From the NCBI GenBank assembly GCA_016716715.1, contig JADJVE010000007.1:186001-250000 (forward strand): DNA of 64,000 bases, written 5' to 3'. This stretch comes from Acidobacteriota bacterium. GTDB taxonomy: Bacteria; Acidobacteriota; Thermoanaerobaculia; UBA5066. Every line of letters starts with the position of its first letter. Positions within the stretch are counted from its first letter, which is position 1. A program made the position numbers and the translations under genes. Positions 54,077 to 64,000 of the stretch are shown here, piece after piece. The notes beneath the pieces were generated by a model that saw only the letters and a list, made by a program, of their open reading frames with translations, was not told the origin of the DNA and ran no database searches.

Positions 54077-56868
54077 ATGCGCCTCACCAGGCACCTTGCC
54101 CTTATCCTCCTCGGCCTCATGGCCACCCCAGCAGCCGCCCAGACCTCCAGGTCCGCAGCAACCACCCCGAAAGCCGCCGCCGACATCCTCCCCTTCAAGG
54201 CCACCGAGAAGACCCTTCCGAACGGCCTGAAGGTCATCGTCGTCCCGACCGGCTTCCCGAACATCGTCTCGCTCCAGATTCCCGTGAAGACGGGCTCGCG
54301 GAACGAGGTCGAGCCCGGCAAGTCCGGCTTCGCCCACTTCTTCGAGCACATGATGTTCCGCGGGACGAAGGCCTACCCGCCGGCGAAGTACCAGGAGATC
54401 GTCACGCGCTCGGGCGCCCGCCAGAACGCGTACACGACCGACGACTACACGAACTACCACACGACGTTCCCGAAGGAAGACCTCGAGACGATGCTCAAGA
54501 TCGAGGCCGACCGCTTCCAGAACCTCGAGTACGGGGAGTCCGAGTTCAAGACCGAGGCGCGCGCCGTCCTCGGCGAGTACAACAAGAACAGCGCGAACCC
54601 GATCTCGAAGCTCTACGAGGTCACGCGCGACAAGGCTTTCAACGTCCACACGTACAAGCACACGACGATGGGCTTCCTCAAGGACATCGAGGACATGCCC
54701 AACCAGTTCGCGTACTCGAAGCTCTTCTTCGACCGCTGGTACCGGCCCGAGCACGCGACCGTGATCGTCGCGGGCGACGTCGACCCGGCGAAGACGATCG
54801 CCCTCGTCGACAAGTACTGGGGCGGCTGGAAGAGGGGCGGAAAGACGCTCCCAATTCCGCAGGAGCCGCCCGCGAAGGGCCCGGTCACCGCGCACGTGCC
54901 GTGGCCGTCCGACACGCTCCCGTGGGTCGTCGTCGCGTTCCACGGCCCGGCCTTCTCGGAGACGAAGAAGGACCTGCCCGCCCTGGACGCGCTCTTCGAC
55001 CTCACGTTCGGCCCGACGTCCGACCTCTACAAGAAGCTCGTCGAGAAGGAGCAGAAGGTCGACTCGCTCCAGCCGAACGTCGACGTCAACGAGGACCCCG
55101 AGCTCGTCGGTGTCTTCACACGCCTGAAGAAGGGGACCGATCCCGTTTACGTGCGCGACGAGATCCTGCGCGCCGTCGCGGCCCTCCGCGACGCGCCCGT
55201 CGACGCGAAGCGCCTCGCCGACGTGAAGTCCAACTCGCGCTACGGCCTCGTCCGCGGCCTCGACGACACCGAGCGCATCGCCGGCCTCCTCGCGCGCTTC
55301 GTGCGCCTCCGGCGTTCCTACGGCACGCTGAACCAGTACTACCGTCTCATCGACGCCCTCACGCCGGCGGACCTGCAGGCCGCGGCGCAAACGTACCTCA
55401 CGGATTCGAACCTCGTCCTCACGACGCTCTCGAAGGACCCGATGCCCGAGGCCATGGCCGTCGTTCCGCCGCTGGCCCGCTTCGGCGGCGCCGCGAAGCC
55501 CGACGCCGCGGGAGCCGCGGTCCCGTGGATCGCGCAGAAGTCCCTGCTCCCACGCACCGAAGTGAAGTTCCTCTTCGCCGCGGGTTCGGCGCAGGACCCC
55601 GCCGGCAAGGAAGGCCTCGCGGCCCTGACCGCCCGCATGATCGCGGACGGCGGCTCCTCGGACATGCGCATCGACGAGATCAAGAAGGCCCTCTTCCCCG
55701 TCGCGGCCAGCTTCGACTCCGGATGCGACAGGGAGATGACGATCTTCACGGGTGTCGTCCATCGGGACGCCTGGAAGACGTTCGCCGACGTTGCGCTCCC
55801 GCAGCTCGTCACACCCGGCTTCCGGGAGGAGGACTTTCGGCGCATCAAGGACGCCCTGAAGAACGCCCTCGTCCAGAACCTCCGCAACAACAACGACGAG
55901 GAACTCGGCAAGGAGCGCCTCCAGCAGCGCGTGTTCGCGGGCACGCCCTACGGCCACCCCGTCCTCGGCTCGGTCGCCGGGCTCGACGCGATCACGCTCG
56001 ACGACGTCAAAGCCTTCGCGCAGAAGGCCTACACGCAGGCGGCGCTCACGGTCGGTGTCGCGGGCGACATGCCCGACGAATTCGCCGCCCGGATCAAGGC
56101 CGACGCCGCGAAGCTCCCCGCGGGTCCCGCCCTTCCCGCGCCCGCCGGCGTCGTCGGCCGCAAGCCCTCCGGGATCGACGTCGACATCGTGAAGAAGGAA
56201 ACCCGCTCCACGGCGATCTCGTTCGGCTTCCCGATCGACGTCACGCGCACGCACGCGGACTACGCGGCGCTCTCGGTCGCGCGCGCGTGGCTCGGCGAGC
56301 ACCGCTCGTCCAGCTCGCACCTCTATCAGCGGATCCGCGAGGTGCGCGGCATGAACTACGGCGACTACGCCTACATCGAGGCGTTCCCCGGCGGCATGTA
56401 CCGCATGCTCCCCGAGCCGAACGTGGCGCGCCGCGCGCAGCTGTTCGAGATCTGGATCCGCCCCGTCATGCCGCAGAACGCCCACATGGCGCTCCGCGTC
56501 GCGATCTGGGAGCTGGACAAGCTCGTGAACGAAGGCATCTCCGAGGAAGACTTCCAGACGACACGCGACTACCTCATGAAGAACGTCTACCTCCTGACGG
56601 CAACGCAGGACCACGCGCTCGGCACGTCCCTCGACCAGAAGTGGTACGGCCTGCCGGACTACGTTTCGGACATGCGCGGGAAGCTCGGCAAGCTCACGCG
56701 CGCCGACGTGAACGCAGCCGTCAAGCGGCACCTCCAGGCGAGCTACCTCATCTTTCACGAAGGACGCCGAGGCGCTGAAGGCCGCGCTCGTCGCCGACGC
56801 CTTCTCGCCGATCACGTACGACGGCGAGAAGCCGAAAGCGCTCCTCGACGAGGACAAGGTGATGGCCC
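54077..56868 (+). CDS. Two-domain secreted M16 zinc peptidase, frameshifted and truncated at C-terminus
   Basis: Large insulinase-type peptidase of about 930 residues. Signal peptide MRLTRHLALILLGLMATPAAA. The first half has the zinc motif HFFEH (H87, E90, H91); the second half (from about 470) is M16-like without it, so active and inactive parts are fused, unlike the split pair at 19.9-22.7 kb. The frame breaks at about 56751-56756 (ASYLIF) and resumes as TKDAEALKAALVADAFSPIT to LLDEDKVMA. The final 25-30 residues normally following are missing, and MazF-like sequence begins at once. Translation start is covered by a 15-bp hairpin. Confidence 0.88.
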
Positions 56869-56869
56869 G

Positions 56870-57105
56870 GGGCGCTCGCGGGGCTGGGCCGGGGGGGGCT
56901 ACCCGGCTCGTCCTGAGCGCCGACGTCTTCAACCGGCACTCCGGGACCGTCGTGGCCGTCGCGCTGACGAGTCAGGCGCCGTCCGCCAGAAATCCTGGGT
57001 GAAAATCGGCCAGGCCGCACTCTCGACGGAGAGGCTCGGCAGCGCCTCGCGCGGGCAACCCGGACGAGCTCGGCAGGTTCTCGAGGGGCACGCGGGGGTT
57101 GGGGG
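56870..57105 (+). pseudogene. MazF/PemK-type toxin fragment, multiple frameshifts
   Basis: Three frames give consecutive pieces of a MazF-like endoribonuclease: RLVLSADVFNRHSGTVVAVA with LTSQ (about 56900-56975), then KSWVKIGQAALSTERLG (about 56988-57040), then NPDELGR and VLEG (about 57055-57085). These match the order in MazF (LVVSxDxFN, VAPLTS, SWVKIxQxRTLSxERLG, LxxVxEGL). The usual N-terminus and any antitoxin gene are absent, so it is either a dead remnant or a mis-assembled junction. Poly-G runs flank it. Confidence 0.6.
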
Positions 57106-57114
57106 GGGGGGGGG
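57101..57114 (+). repeat. G14 homopolymer
   Basis: Fourteen consecutive G, preceded by G5TT. By far the longest homopolymer in the window and probably a consensus artefact or collapse point. Confidence 0.8.
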
Positions 57115-57147
57115 CCCACGCCGGCGGCGGCTCGCCTGGGCGTCCGG

Positions 57148-57402
57148 ATGGCGCTGTCGATCCCGCCGTCGGTCTTCTTTCCGACGCTCGGCTTCCTCTA
57201 CATGGCCTTCCTCGACCACCCCCGGAGGCCGCGCCCGGCGCTGCTCTACGTCTTCGCGCCCATCACGGCGCTCGGCTCCACGAAGGACATCGGCCTCGCG
57301 GCCATGCTCGTTCTCCTCGACGTGCTGGTCTGGATGGCCGTGATCAACGGCCTCCTCACGGGGATCGGGTGGCTGTTCGAAAGGCCAGACCCGAAGCCCT
57401 GA
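57148..57402 (+). CDS. Small hydrophobic membrane protein
   Basis: 84 residues with two or three membrane segments (SIPPSVFFPTLGFLYMAFL, ALLYVFAPITALG, GLAAMLVLLDVLVWMAVING). No recognised family. ATG 57148 is the best visible start, but the DNA just upstream is damaged (G14 run), so the true N-terminus may be longer. It ends 54 bp before the AmrS gene. Confidence 0.55.
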   Translation: MALSIPPSVFFPTLGFLYMAFLDHPRRPRPALLYVFAPITALGSTKDIGLAAMLVLLDVLVWMAVINGLLTGIGWLFERPDPKP

Positions 57403-57455
57403 AGGGTGGCCGGGGGACCAAATCCGGTCCATATTGTCCGGCAGCGGGGTGAGGC

Positions 57456-58541
57456 ATGGCTTCCGTCGCCGGGTCCACACATCCCACGACGCACTGGCAC
57501 GTCGAGGGCGACCGCGTCCAGTGCGACGTCTGCCCGCGTTTCTGCAGGCTGAAAGAGGGCCAGGAAGGCCATTGCTTCGTGCGGGCGGCGCGCGGCGGGG
57601 AGATCGTGCTGACGACGTACGGGCGGTCGAGCGGCTTCTGCGTGGACCCGATCGAGAAGAAGCCCCTGAACCACTTCCTGCCGGGCACGTCCGTCCTGTC
57701 GTTCGGGACCGCGGGCTGCAACCTCGCCTGCAAGTTCTGCCAGAACTGGGACATCTCGAAGTCGCGCGAGATGGACACGCTCGCCGCCAACGCGACGCCC
57801 CAGCGAATCGCGGCCGCCGCCGTCGAGCTGGGGTGCCGGAGCGTCGCGTTCACGTACAACGACCCCGTCGTCTTCATGGAGTACGCGATCGACGTCGCCG
57901 CGGCCTGCCACGCCGTGGGCGTGAAGACGGTCGCCGTGACGGCCGGCTACGTGGCTCCGAAACCGCGCGCGGAGCTCTTCGCCGCGATGGACGCCGCGAA
58001 CGTCGACCTCAAGGCGTTCACGGAGGATTTCTACGCGAAGGCCTGCGGCGCGCACCTCCAGCCCGTTCTCGAGACGCTCGAGTACCTCGTCCGGGAGACG
58101 AAGGTCTGGACCGAGATCACCACGCTCCTGATCCCGGGGATGAACGACTCCGGCGCGGAGATCGACGCGATGACGCGCTGGGTCTTCGAGCACCTCGGTC
58201 CGGACGTCCCGCATCACTTCACGGCGTTTCATCCGGACTGGAAAATGCGGGACGTTTCCGCCACCCCCACCGCGACCTTGAGGAGAGCGCGAGAGATCGC
58301 GCGCGGAAACGGCCTCGAGTACGTCTACACGGGCAACGTCCACGATCCCGAGGGCCAGAGCACGAACTGCGCGGAGTGCGGGAAGATTCTCATTGAAAGA
58401 GACGGATACGAGACCGGAGCGTGGGGCCTGAAGGCCGGCGGTCAATGCGGCGCGTGCGGCGCCCGGTGCCCGGGACACTTCGAAGAAACCCCCGGTGCCT
58501 GGGGCGCCCGCCGCCAGCCCGTCCACCTCGCCGCATCATGA
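57456..58541 (+). CDS. amrS: AmmeMemoRadiSam system radical SAM enzyme
   Basis: 361 residues. The SAM cluster is C88, C92, C95 (TAGCNLACKFCQNWDIS). An N-terminal cysteine group (CDVCPRFCRLKEGQEGHC) and a C-terminal one (CAECGKILIERDGYE, then CGACGARC) are typical of this family, which is related to pyruvate formate-lyase activases. The natural reaction is unknown; family members co-occur with MEMO1-like and AMMECR1-like proteins. Here MEMO follows with an ATGA overlap, while AMMECR1 is not in the window. Confidence 0.94.
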   Translation: MASVAGSTHPTTHWHVEGDRVQCDVCPRFCRLKEGQEGHCFVRAARGGEIVLTTYGRSSGFCVDPIEKKPLNHFLPGTSVLSFGTAGCNLACKFCQNWDISKSREMDTLAANATPQRIAAAAVELGCRSVAFTYNDPVVFMEYAIDVAAACHAVGVKTVAVTAGYVAPKPRAELFAAMDAANVDLKAFTEDFYAKACGAHLQPVLETLEYLVRETKVWTEITTLLIPGMNDSGAEIDAMTRWVFEHLGPDVPHHFTAFHPDWKMRDVSATPTATLRRAREIARGNGLEYVYTGNVHDPEGQSTNCAECGKILIERDGYETGAWGLKAGGQCGACGARCPGHFEETPGAWGARRQPVHLAAS

Positions 58542-59350
58542 CGAGAGCGAGGATGGTCCGCCCTCCAGCCGTCGCCGGCACGTTCTACCCGGCCTCCCCC
58601 GCAGCGCTTGCGCGGCACGTGGATGCGCTCCTCGCCGGGGCGGTCGTTGCGCCCGGCGAAGCGCTTCCCCTCGCGCTCGTCGTCCCGCACGCCGGGACCA
58701 TCTACTCCGGCCCCGTCGCGGCGAGCGCGTACGCGCGCCTGCGCCCTCACGCGGCCGAGATCAGGCGCGTCGTGGCCTTCGGCCCGGTGCACCGCGTGCC
58801 CGTCCATGGCGCCGCGGTCCCGGCGGCCGACGCGTGGGCGACGCCTCTCGGCGAGGTGACGATCGACGCCGCGCTCCGGATGCGCGCTGCCGCATGCGGC
58901 GCGGCCGTGGACGACCGGCCACACGCCCCCGAGCACGCCCTCGAGGTCCAGCTCCCGTTCCTTCAGCGCGTCCTCGGGGAGGGCTTCACGTTCCTGCCCG
59001 TCGCGGTTTCGGAGATCTCCGCGCGAGCGACCGCGGACCTCATCGGCGAGTTCCTCGGCGAGAAGGGCACGCTCGTCGTCGTGAGCACCGACCTCAGCCA
59101 CTACCACGACCTCGAGGCCGCCCGCCGCCTCGACCGCACGACGGCCGACGCGATCCTCGCGTGCGAGCCGGAAAACCTTTCGGGCGAGGACGCCTGCGGC
59201 TACTACCCGCTGAGGGGATTGCTCGAGCTGGCGCGGCGGAAATCTCTTCCGGTCAAGCTCCTCGACCTCAGAACCTCCGGCGACACGGCGGGAGACCCCG
59301 TGAGCGTCGTCGGTTACGGGGCGTTCGAAAGTGAGAACCCGTCTCACTAA
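58538..59350 (+). CDS. amrB: AmmeMemoRadiSam system protein B (MEMO1-like)
   Basis: 270 residues homologous to human MEMO1 and to class III extradiol dioxygenases. Candidate metal ligands are in VVPHAGTIYSGPVAASAY (His), GPVHRVPVHG (His) and STDLSHYHD (Asp/His); a conserved cysteine follows in EDACGYYPLRGLLEL. Bacterial function is not established. It is the translationally coupled partner of the radical SAM enzyme and the last gene before the 117-bp suf promoter region. Confidence 0.92.
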   Translation: MTRARMVRPPAVAGTFYPASPAALARHVDALLAGAVVAPGEALPLALVVPHAGTIYSGPVAASAYARLRPHAAEIRRVVAFGPVHRVPVHGAAVPAADAWATPLGEVTIDAALRMRAAACGAAVDDRPHAPEHALEVQLPFLQRVLGEGFTFLPVAVSEISARATADLIGEFLGEKGTLVVVSTDLSHYHDLEAARRLDRTTADAILACEPENLSGEDACGYYPLRGLLELARRKSLPVKLLDLRTSGDTAGDPVSVVGYGAFESENPSH

Positions 59351-59390
59351 CTCATTCTAAGTAGATCTCTTATCTCCTGTCTTTCCTCCC

Positions 59391-59419
59391 TTGACTGAAT
59401 TGGTGCTATTTCATATCGT
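59391..59419 (+). promoter_or_regulatory. Sigma70-type promoter of the suf operon
   Basis: TTGACT (59391-59396), 17-bp spacer, TATCGT (59414-59419). The -10 lies inside the left arm of the 25-bp palindrome, so a repressor bound there would block polymerase. Confidence 0.65.
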
Positions 59420-59437
59420 ACCGATCCGGTTCGATAT
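59413..59437 (+). promoter_or_regulatory. Probable SufR/Rrf2 operator
   Basis: ATATCGTACCG, spacer ATC, CGGTTCGATAT: arms match at 10 of 11 positions. The 25-nt length and the ATA...TAT ends resemble the type 1 IscR site architecture. It sits 31 bp before the Rrf2 regulator gene and over its -10 box. Confidence 0.7.
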
Positions 59438-59467
59438 CTCGAGCGTATTCGAGCCGGGGAGTACGCG

Positions 59468-59925
59468 ATGTTCCGAATGACCAAGATGACCGACTACGGG
59501 ATCGTGCTGCTGACGCAGTTCGCGGCGCACGAGGACCGGCCCGCGTTCACGGCGCGCGAGCTCGCGCACGACACGCGGCTGCCCCTCCCCACCGTCGGCA
59601 AGCTCCTCAAGCAGCTCTCGCACGGCGGCCTCCTCGCCTCGCAGCGCGGCACGCGCGGCGGGTACTCCCTCGCGCGCCCCCCGCGCGAGATCACGGTCGC
59701 CTCCATCATCGCGACGCTCGAGGGCCCGGTCTCGATCACCGAGTGCGGCGGCGCCGTCCGCTGCGAGCACGAAAGCTTCTGCTCCACGAAGCCGAACTGG
59801 CAGATCATCAACGACGCGATCCGCGCGTCGCTCGAAGGCCTGACGCTCGCGGACATGACACGGCCGCTCCCGCCCCGTTTCGCCGCGGCTTCGGCGGCCG
59901 CGCTCCCTGTGCACCGGAGCCCCGC

Positions 59926-59929
<4 letters not shown>
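59468..59929 (+). CDS. sufR: Rrf2-family Fe-S regulator of the suf operon (SufR/IscR type)
   Basis: 153 residues. Winged helix with MTKMTDYGIVLLTQFA, LPLPTVGKLLKQLSHGGLL and the wing SQRGTRGGYSLARPP. Cluster cysteines C93, C99 and C105 (TECGGAVRCEHESFC), spaced Cx5Cx5C as in SUF-associated Rrf2 regulators. It presumably senses Fe-S status and represses its own operon through the palindrome upstream. The stop overlaps sufB (ATGA). The Ala/Pro-rich C-terminal tail is variable in the family. Confidence 0.93.
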
Positions 59930-62153
<2,224 letters not shown>

Positions 62154-62155
62154 GC

Positions 62156-63520
62156 ATGACGGCATCCGCAAGAGCGGCCACCATCCGCGACGGCGTCGAC
62201 GTCCTCGCCACGCAGGCCGAGGAGTTCACCTCGGGCCTCGCCGGGCCGCCGTGGCTCACAAAGCTGCGCCGGGACGGCATGGCGTCCCTCGTGAAGACCG
62301 GCTTCCCGTCGCAGCGCGACGAGGAGTGGCGTTACACGAACCTCCTGCCACTCGCCCGAACGGTCTTCGGCCTCGCCCCCCGCGACGTCACGATCGCCGA
62401 GCGCACGCAGGCCGTCGAGCTCGAGGCCCGCCTCGGCACCCTCGGCCTCTCCTCCCCCGGCCCGCGCCTCGTCTTCGTCAACGGGCACCTCGTCCGGCGC
62501 ACGGCGCACACGCTTCCCGCGGAGATCCTGTTCGAGAACCTCGGAACCGTCCTCCGTCTCGCGCCCGAGCGCGTCGAGAAGGTGCTCATCGCCGCTCCGG
62601 CCGGCCATCCGTTCGTCGCGCTGAACGACGCGTTCCTCGACACGGGCGCTCTCGTGCGCGTCGGGAAAGGGCTGACGGCGCCCGATCCTCTCGTCGTCGT
62701 CCACCTCTCGACGTCCGCGAGCGGGACGCCGGCGCCCCTCATGTCTCATCTCCGCAATCTCGTCGTCCTCGAGGAGGACGCGGCTGCCACCGTCGTCGAG
62801 GTGTTCCTCGGCACGGACGAGCTGTCCTTCACGAACGCGGTCACGCAGGCCGTCCTCGGGGAGAACGCACGCCTCACGCACATCAAGGTCCAGCTCGAGG
62901 GCCGGCAGGCCTATCACGTCGGGAACCTCTTCCTCTCGCACGCGCGGGGCGCCCGTTCGACGTCGCACGTCTATTCCTTCGGCGGCGCGACGGTTCGCAA
63001 CGAGATCTCCGCGACGCTTTCCGGCGAGGGCTCGGGGACCGAAATGTACGGCCTCTTCGCCGCGGCGGCCGGCCAGAGCGTCGACTGCCACACCGTCATC
63101 GACCACGCGGCCCCGCGCGCGGACAGCCTCGAGCTCTACAAGGGCATCCTCGACGGGAACGGCCGCGGCGCATTCGACGGCAAGGTGATCGTGCGCGAGG
63201 GCGCCGTGAAGACGGACGCCCGCCAGACGAACCGGAACCTGATCCTCTCGGACGAAGCTCTCGTCGACAGCAAGCCGCAGCTCGAGATCCACAACAACGA
63301 CGTCCGGTGCACGCACGGCTCGACCACGGGCCGCATCGACTCGGACGCCCTCTTCTACCTTCGCTCGCGCGGCCTCTCGGAAGGGGCGGCGCGAGCCCTC
63401 CTCACGTACGCCTTCGGCAGCGAGGTCGTCTCGAAGGTGGCCGCGCCGGACGTGAAGGCCCTCCTCGAGGACCGCCTCCACGCGTGGCTGCCCGCCGCGG
63501 CCGCATCGGTGAACGGATGA
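62156..63520 (+). CDS. sufD: Fe-S cluster assembly protein SufD
   Basis: 454 residues. N-terminal FPSQRDEEWRYTNLLPLAR is the SufD signature (EEWRYT), and the beta-helical core has TDELSFTNAVTQAVLGENAR, DCHTVIDHAAPRADSLELYK, GAFDGKVIVREGAVKTDARQ and EIHNNDVRCTHGSTTGRID. The conserved histidine is in CTHGS. Partner of SufB; ATGA overlap with sufS. Confidence 0.96.
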   Translation: MTASARAATIRDGVDVLATQAEEFTSGLAGPPWLTKLRRDGMASLVKTGFPSQRDEEWRYTNLLPLARTVFGLAPRDVTIAERTQAVELEARLGTLGLSSPGPRLVFVNGHLVRRTAHTLPAEILFENLGTVLRLAPERVEKVLIAAPAGHPFVALNDAFLDTGALVRVGKGLTAPDPLVVVHLSTSASGTPAPLMSHLRNLVVLEEDAAATVVEVFLGTDELSFTNAVTQAVLGENARLTHIKVQLEGRQAYHVGNLFLSHARGARSTSHVYSFGGATVRNEISATLSGEGSGTEMYGLFAAAAGQSVDCHTVIDHAAPRADSLELYKGILDGNGRGAFDGKVIVREGAVKTDARQTNRNLILSDEALVDSKPQLEIHNNDVRCTHGSTTGRIDSDALFYLRSRGLSEGAARALLTYAFGSEVVSKVAAPDVKALLEDRLHAWLPAAAASVNG

Positions 63521-64000
63521 ACGTCGAGAAGATCCGGGAGCAATTTCCGATCCTCGCGCAGAAGGTCCACGGCAAGCGCCTCGTGTACCTCGACAACGCG
63601 AACACGACGCAGAAGCCGCGCGCCGTGATCGACTCCGGGAGCCGCTACTACGAAGAGACGAACGCGAACATCCACCGCGGCACGCACTTCCTCTCCGAGA
63701 AGGCGACGGCCGAATACGAAGGTGCCCGCGCGAAAGTCGCCCGCTTCCTCGGCGCGCGCGCCCCCCGCGAGGTCGTCTTCACGCGCGGCACGACCGAGGC
63801 GATCAACCTCGTGGCCGCAGGTTTCGCGCAGTCGGTCCTCAAAGAGGGCGACGAGATCCTCCTCACGGGCCTCGAGCACCACTCCAACATCGTTCCGTGG
63901 CAGCTCGCCTGCGGACGCACGGGCGCGAAGCTCGTCGTCGTCCCGATCACGGATTCGGGCGAGGTCCCCGTCGAGGAGTTCGAAAGGCGCCTGACGCCCC
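63517..64000 (+). CDS. sufS: Cysteine desulfurase SufS, N-terminal part
   Basis: The first 161 residues of a class II PLP-dependent cysteine desulfurase, cut by the window edge. Seen: VYLDNANTTQKPRAVIDSGS (usual DNAATTQKP with one Ala to Asn change), NANIHRGTHFLSEKAT, REVVFTRGTTEAINLVA and LTGLEHHSNIVPWQL with the PLP-stacking histidine. It supplies persulfide sulfur to SufBCD, probably through SufU or SufE, which would lie further right. ATG 63517 overlaps the sufD stop. Confidence 0.95.
   Translation, partial: MNVEKIREQFPILAQKVHGKRLVYLDNANTTQKPRAVIDSGSRYYEETNANIHRGTHFLSEKATAEYEGARAKVARFLGARAPREVVFTRGTTEAINLVAAGFAQSVLKEGDEILLTGLEHHSNIVPWQLACGRTGAKLVVVPITDSGEVPVEEFERRLTP

Noticed and set aside
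52949..56932. 1,327-residue minus-strand frame across the S10-permease-M16 region
   Set aside because: Antisense of three convincing plus-strand genes; composition is that of a shadow frame.
56870..57105. A functional MazEF toxin-antitoxin system
   Set aside because: No antitoxin gene, no N-terminus, and at least two frame changes inside the toxin.
57403..57455. GGACC/GGTCC inverted repeat as a terminator before amrS
   Set aside because: Only five base pairs and no T-run; not above chance in this composition.

Overview
This is a very GC-rich (roughly two thirds G+C by eye), densely packed bacterial chromosome segment with no rRNA, tRNA, CRISPR array, prophage or insertion sequence that I can see. 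The gene content points to a Gram-negative heterotroph, most likely Acidobacteriota. The evidence is three PknB-type kinases (two with TolB/WD40-like PD40 sensor repeats), a TonB-dependent receptor with a carboxypeptidase-regulatory-like N-terminus, many secreted peptidases (M16, M1, S10), Lnt, and stand-alone DinB-fold proteins. The phylum call is an inference from family style, not from a marker gene. dnaE is cut by the left edge and sufS by the right edge.

Layout, left to right. 1-9.4 kb: dnaE, divergent kinase, TonB receptor and secreted DinB protein. 9.5-16.2 kb: winged-helix/FHA protein, proB-proA, guaA, then xer recombinase, lytic transglycosylase and a membrane protein. 16.2-22.8 kb: LeuA-like synthase, the tyrosine-degradation pair hppD-hmgA, and a catalytic plus inactive M16 pair. 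22.8-28.1 kb: thiolase, 3-hydroxyacyl-CoA dehydrogenase, DinB protein and crotonase, preceded by a serine hydrolase and a lipoprotein. 28.1-34.1 kb: a kinase, a TPR protein and a third kinase. 34.2-37.5 kb: lnt-prfB-nudL, with a textbook prfB programmed frameshift. 37.5-38.4 kb: a decayed coiled-coil gene. 38.5-42.1 kb: nfeD-slipin-SPOR-lipA. 42.1-46.4 kb: a probable ceramide cassette (SPT, GNAT-type ceramide synthase candidate, CerR-like reductase, convergent Aur1-like PAP2 enzyme). 46.5-57.4 kb: M1, S10 and M16 peptidases, hom, a TauE-type permease, a MazF remnant and two membrane proteins. 57.5-59.4 kb: the AmrS-MEMO pair. 59.4-64 kb: the suf operon behind a promoter that carries a 25-bp palindrome.

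Three window-wide patterns stand out. First, a short AT-rich motif of about 30 nt with core TTCTTWGAA recurs about ten times on both strands, mostly inside genes, where it produces runs of codons rare for this genome. Second, many genes without a Shine-Dalgarno carry a TANAAT-like -10 box only 6-9 nt upstream of the start codon, which predicts leaderless mRNAs. Third, several genes, including essential dnaE and lipA, are broken by single frameshifts, and 37.6-38.4 and 56.75-57.12 kb hold many indels. Consensus error is the simplest explanation for these. Genes within operons are commonly joined by ATGA or GTGA stop/start overlaps.
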